Shown here piece after piece: positions 59,514 through 64,000 of a DNA stretch of 64,000 nt. Source of the DNA: Amborella trichopoda (lineage: Eukaryota; Streptophyta; Magnoliopsida; Amborellales; Amborellaceae); the NCBI RefSeq assembly GCF_000471905.2, contig NW_006498233.1:1155608-1219607 (forward strand), in the 5' to 3' direction. The notes beneath the pieces are model-generated. The model was given only the letters and a program-made list of their open reading frames with translations. It did not search any database and was not told the DNA's origin. The translations under genes and the position numbers were made by a program. Positions within the stretch are counted from its first letter, which is position 1; every line of letters begins with the position of its first letter.

Positions 59514-62500
59514 TTATGAATCCCTTGAATCCTCCTCTTTCATCTTCTTTTCCCATCTGCTCTTCTGAAAAGACATAATGACACAAGTTGTGAATCATCA
59601 GCACCAAAATCAACTAAGCCCAATTATAAGGTCAACATTCACAGTAAGACAAAAGTATAAGTTAAGCAAGTGCATCCATTTCTTATTGAGCATCTCAAAT
59701 TTCCTACAACCATTCTCCAACATTTGAATCTCTTGTTAGGATGGACAAAGACATGAACCAGCCTGGTACTTGAACACAATTATAAATGCATAGTGCACAT
59801 CAAACTGCGTCTTTCCATTTTCACGGCAAACAAACTATATGCTAGAAATCAATAACATTTATCACCTTTTAGCGAATCTCCAGCAACAAGAATCACAGGA
59901 GGATAACATAGAATTGAAGAGAATCAACATGCATGCAAGAGGGTGCGTGCACACACACAGCACACATGCACGTGTGCATGGGTACAAGTGAACATGACAT
60001 GCCTTATTTAAGCACAGAAGCTTAAAAAAGGGGAAAGAAATGGACCATCCTGCCTATGGCAGGCAAATTTCCATAAGTAAATTTTTTTATCCCATTAAGC
60101 CCACAAGAAAGCTAACAATAATTTTTCACTGGAGAAAATGGGGTTTGAAAAACCTTGCCTAAGCACAAGAAAACTACCAACAATATTTGAAAACCAGGGC
60201 ATGTTACTACAAACATATAAACAAGAACTCCCCAATCAGTGTAGTGGTAGGGATTTTCAAATAAACCCCAGCCATTATTTCAAGACAAACATGACCCAAT
60301 GTCCACAACAAAGATAACAATGCCTCTACAAAGTCCTCTCAAGAAAAGCTAAATGACAGAGCCACTTCCAGAATAAATGACAATAGCTCACTTCCTGCTC
60401 GGTAAATCAATCTAAGAAGCTACAACATTATTGAGAAAAGTACTTTTTAGATGCCTTTAATCATAGGAATAAAGCCAAGGTAAGATGCATTAGAAACAGT
60501 GAGTACCCTACTTCTCTCAAAAACTCCTAAAAAAACTTCACCAGACTTTATTCTCCTTTTTCTCTGTCTCTGAATCAAGAGGGTTTCCACATCCCATCAC
60601 TCTAACATACCAATCTCCTCAAACAAAAGCGCCTTCTAGTTCACAATATAACTGATTTTTTTTTTTTTGTTTTTGTTTTTGTTTTTGAAATTGGTCAAGA
60701 ACAGAAAAACCATTTGTTCATTCAACTCGCCTAAGGTTCTATGACTTCCTCTCTAATTGTCAAATCAAAATGAGTCAACTGACTTAACACAGAGATTTGT
60801 AAATGATTTCAGATATAAAAAGGTTGTGAAGCCACTAGTCAGGAACCTTGTATCAAACCACAAAGGAAGGGCAAGAAATGACACCAGATGTGACCTTGAA
60901 CAACCACTTCTAATGAGATTCTCACTCATGGAAATTCCAAGAGTCCAGGAAAAGGGCAGTTCCCTGCAAAAGGAGAATTTCCTTTGCCTAGTTCTTGGCA
61001 ATCCACAAAAATGAGAAAAAACCATCAGGCTTTTAAGAGATTCCAATGCTTTCCTAATCATCACTGGACTTTTATTTCTTTTTCTTAGGGAGATTACTAC
61101 AGCTTGCAATTTAGCTCCTTAGTTGATAAACTGTGGACCATAGTTCTCATAGTTAAAACATGCAATTGCCTTAGGAAGTTGGGAGCCACAAATTCAAGTT
61201 CAATCAGGACTCACCTTGTCAACTTACCAAATCAAGCAGGATATGGTAAATAGCATAGATAAATATTGAGAAAATATCAATCAAAGGGTCAAGTTAACTT
61301 AGAAATTCACTGAAAAGTGTAAAATAATCCTATACAACATTAGGAGTGTTGTTTTTTAAGTTTCATTTCACTAAGGTACCTCTTAAAAAGTAAAATAAAA
61401 AATGATCAAATTGCCCCCCTGTCAGGATTGGAAAACTTGAACAAGTGAAGGTATTCTAATAATTAGGCCCCACTTGAGTGGTCCATGAAAGTAAAAAAAA
61501 TACCCCTGGTTGTTCAGAGTTAACAACATAAAACAAGGGTTTACAATGGCAATAGTGAGTTCCATGTTGTTAACCCTGAATGACCATGATTATTTTCTTC
61601 ATTCGGCAATTCCAGATCACAAATGTTGAACAACTAGGGGTATTTTCATCATTTGGCTAAGTGCACTTAAGTGGGGCTCAATTTACCCAAATACATATGC
61701 TTGTAAATGGTTCCTAGGGGCAGTTTGGTCATTTTCACAATTATCTTTTTAAGAGGTATCTAAGTTAAATGAAACTTAAAAGGAACACTCCTAATATTAA
61801 ATAGGATGGCTTGACAGCTTTATTGATTTTGTAAGGTAATTTGACCTTTTAATTTGTATTTTGCATAAATATTCAGTAGTTCTCACACAGGTGAACCTAA
61901 TGCGCCTAGTCCTCATCAGGGATTGACTGTTTTAAGTTCATCATAGCTACATTTTCTACAACACTCCTACAATTCCAAGAAAGCAAATTGAGAAATTTAA
62001 TTTGAAATTTGAAGTGCAAGTATGAGTCACTTAGAAGTAGGGAAACACTGGAAAATACCAACTCTCTTGAAGGAATTTCGCAAGGTCCTAAGAAATATTA
62101 GAAATCTGTTAAGTAAAGATCCTATTGAATTATATATCTCTCCAACCTCTTGCCCTGCCCTAATCGGCCATTAAACAAAAAAAAAGAATGATAGCACATA
62201 GATTCAAGGTTTAGATCCATCCAGATTAACAAATATGTGCCAATAAAACATAGCATTAGATCAATTATATCAACAATTCAACATACAGAATGATAGCACT
62301 GTAGGTATTATCTTGCCCCACAAAAAGCATCTTCTACACTCAAGAAATAAGATAATGTGCAGCAAAAACCATTCATACAAAACCGATAAGGCTCAAACTT
62401 GGTTGCCAATTACCTAATCAAATATACTCATCCATAGGCACTCCTAACCCATCTAAGATAGGACATCCACTCATTAAACGGAAAAAAACAAATATGGTAA

Positions 62501-63947
62501 ACTAATCTGAAATACCTGCCTCTATGATTCTTTTAAGCACGACATATTCATTGAACAACTCAAATGTACATATATCATGAACGAGCCAAATTATTAAAAA
62601 AAAAAAAAGAAAAAAAAAGGGAAAAAGAGAGCCCTAGAAGTATCTATTAGACATATGGACCTAGATCAATGGTGGCAAGAGTACAAAGCTAGTCAATAGA
62701 AGATGTCTTTCTGCTATCCTCCAAAACATGTCCACTTCCTGTTCTAGGTCAATGTCCATCAGGGTATCCTTGCTCTTGCGATGCATACTAAATAAAGATA
62801 TTCCCAAAATGACAGTGGTACCCCCATGATATTCTCACCCAACTAAACAAATGGACAGTTGGAATTCTACCTACATCCTTTCTATCATCACATCCACTCA
62901 TGCACCACAGCATATTGCGGTCCCTTATGCAATCAGAAGCAGGATTGGTCATGCGCAGCCTGAACATCTAAAAGCCAATAACGAGCACTAAGGAAGGTTT
63001 GTCAATTGGATATCAACATACTCTTGTTAGAAACTTTTCTTTTATCTCTACCTATAGAATCATTAATTCATCATAAACCATCCTGCAAGTTGGTGACCCA
63101 GTACTCATCGCTTTGTTACCACCATTACTTTTCTTCCTACTGCACCTCTAGATATTCTTGAGTCGAGGGATTCCCTTTTTCATAGGGGCATGGCTTTTTT
63201 TTTTTTTGAGTGAAGGCAACAGGATTAATTATAATAATTAATAAATAGTTACAACTTTGAGCCCAATGTTAAATGGGGTCCAATTGTACAAATAGAGCCA
63301 AGAATAAACTTATGTATGCATAGAGAATTTACAGAGACAACATCATTCTCCTTTTCTAGTATCTTAACGATTTACTATTATTCATGCATTCCGTGAAAAA
63401 TGAAAGTAGATCTTTAAGAACAACAACATATAGCATTGTAACATCCAAAACATGATAAATGAGATTTTTAGACATTATTTGTGGCCTGACCTAGAAGAAT
63501 GACATCAAAATTACTAAATTTTCTATTACTACCTTGCTCATAAATCCCACTTCACAATGGAAAATTATGTCACAGAAAACATAACTGAATAGTCATAACA
63601 AGTGGTTATTAACCTTATCAAAAGAAAAAGAATAAGAAGAAAAAAGGAAAACCTCACCTTGTATTTCAGTAACATTTCTGGCATTTTCTTCTTAAGTTCA
63701 GCAGTTTTTGCCCTCCTAAACAAGAGAGAGGAAAGGGCGAAAGCCCAGTCAAATTTCAAAGAGTGGGAAGGCAAAAGACGAAGAAAAAGAAAAGGGCCAA
63801 ATCCAATTCCATTTCCAAAGATAAAAGTTGCAAAGGCATCTAAATTCAACAAAAACAACAAATATATGACATCAAATAGTCTGATTCATACTTCTCTGCT
63901 GATATTCTATCGCACTTGTGACCCTTCCTCTTGCTCTCATTTCTTTT
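59514..63947 (-). CDS. 3-prime exons of an unrecognised Lys-rich protein (partial)
   Basis: Two exons are well supported and a third is probable, all minus strand. The last exon (59564-59514) reads KSRWEKKMKEEDSRDS then TAA and is preceded by CTTTTCAG. The exon at 63715-63658 reads RAKTAELKKKMPEMLLKYK, bounded by TTTAG and GTGAGG. A probable further exon, 63947-63892, reads KRNESKRKGHKCDRISAEK and ends at GTATGA; its phase fits the next exon, but its acceptor is uncertain because a stop lies just upstream. The joined product is highly basic and charged, as in nucleolar or ribosome-associated proteins, but I do not recognise the family and assign no function. The intron between 59565 and 63657 (4.1 kb) holds a foldback MITE. 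The gene continues beyond the right edge. Confidence 0.5.
59565..61282. other. Intron of the right-end gene, 3-prime part
   Basis: No coding signal on either strand. A CA-rich purine-pyrimidine block lies at 59945-59990, and a poly(T) with GTTTTT repeats at 60657-60690. Confidence 0.4.
61283..61850. mobile_element. Foldback MITE, 568 bp, in the intron of the right-end gene
   Basis: Left AAAGGGTCAAGTTAACTTAG and right, reverse-complemented, AAAAGGTCAAATTACCTTAC, then a long second matched arm (ATTAGGAGTGTTSTTTTTAAG, TACCTCTTAAAAAG, GACCAAACTGCCCC). Inner parts also pair (GGCCCCACTTGAGTG with GAGCCCCACTTAAGTG; TACCCCTGGTTGTTC with TACCCCTAGTTGTTC). The whole element can fold into one hairpin. 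Confidence 0.75.
61851..63657. other. Intron of the right-end gene, 5-prime part
   Basis: Mostly featureless. A 15-bp T run at about 63194-63208, followed by 250 bp ending near 63480, looks like a minus-strand poly(A)-tailed retroposed fragment. Confidence 0.35.
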
Positions 63948-64000
63948 CTTGGTGAATCATATGGCCAATCCCTTGCATAGCCCAAAATTATTTCTCCATA

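Noticed and set aside
60757-61109. Overlapping open frames on both strands in the right-hand intron
   Set aside because: No recognisable domain on either strand; not consistent with the flanking exons.

Overview
The window is nuclear DNA of a flowering plant. It is AT-rich, contains a single gene with plant-type exon and intron structure, and is packed with plant transposon families: hAT with BED and DUF659 domains, Tourist/Harbinger, Mutator-like MITEs, L1 and RTE LINEs, and Ty3-type LTR remnants. Nothing in the sequence fixes the species.

The main gene is one copy of CTF18, the large subunit of the alternative clamp loader RFC-CTF18. It lies on the minus strand from 42751 (ATG) to 5332 (stop). 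I traced 25 exons by hand; every junction keeps frame and uses GT-AG splice sites. The joined reading frame is 3087 nt (1028 residues plus stop) with no internal stop, so the gene looks intact. Its span of about 37.4 kb comes mostly from three introns filled with mobile DNA: intron 3 (about 3.1 kb), intron 9 (about 17.0 kb) and intron 20 (about 9.0 kb). The promoter side carries E2F-like sites, as expected for an S-phase replication gene.

Layout: 1-5330 is repeat-rich DNA downstream of CTF18 (a foldback MITE, minisatellites, LINE 3-prime scraps). 5332-7550 holds the last five CTF18 exons, with a truncated RTE LINE in intron 23. 7551-16601 is intron 20, almost filled by a 7.8 kb hAT element carrying a decayed transposase. 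16602-20056 holds CTF18 exons 20 to 10. 20057-37092 is intron 9, with two copies of a long LTR-like repeat, a second hAT relic and deep nesting. 37093-42751 holds exons 9 to 1, with a small LTR retroelement in intron 3. 43000-49070 is a cluster of MITEs and two opposed arrays of a GAGAGAAACT-type repeat, ending at a 20-N assembly gap. 50690-57097 is a nearly full-length but decayed L1-type LINE. 59514-63947 holds the last exons of an unrecognised lysine-rich gene that runs off the right edge on the minus strand.

I see no operon-like organisation, no CRISPR and no convincing functional tRNA. The most unusual features are the opposed tandem arrays within Tourist-like termini, the partial duplication of the CTF18 N-terminal motif, a 60-bp duplication across a CTF18 splice donor, and the deep nesting of transposons inside intron 9.
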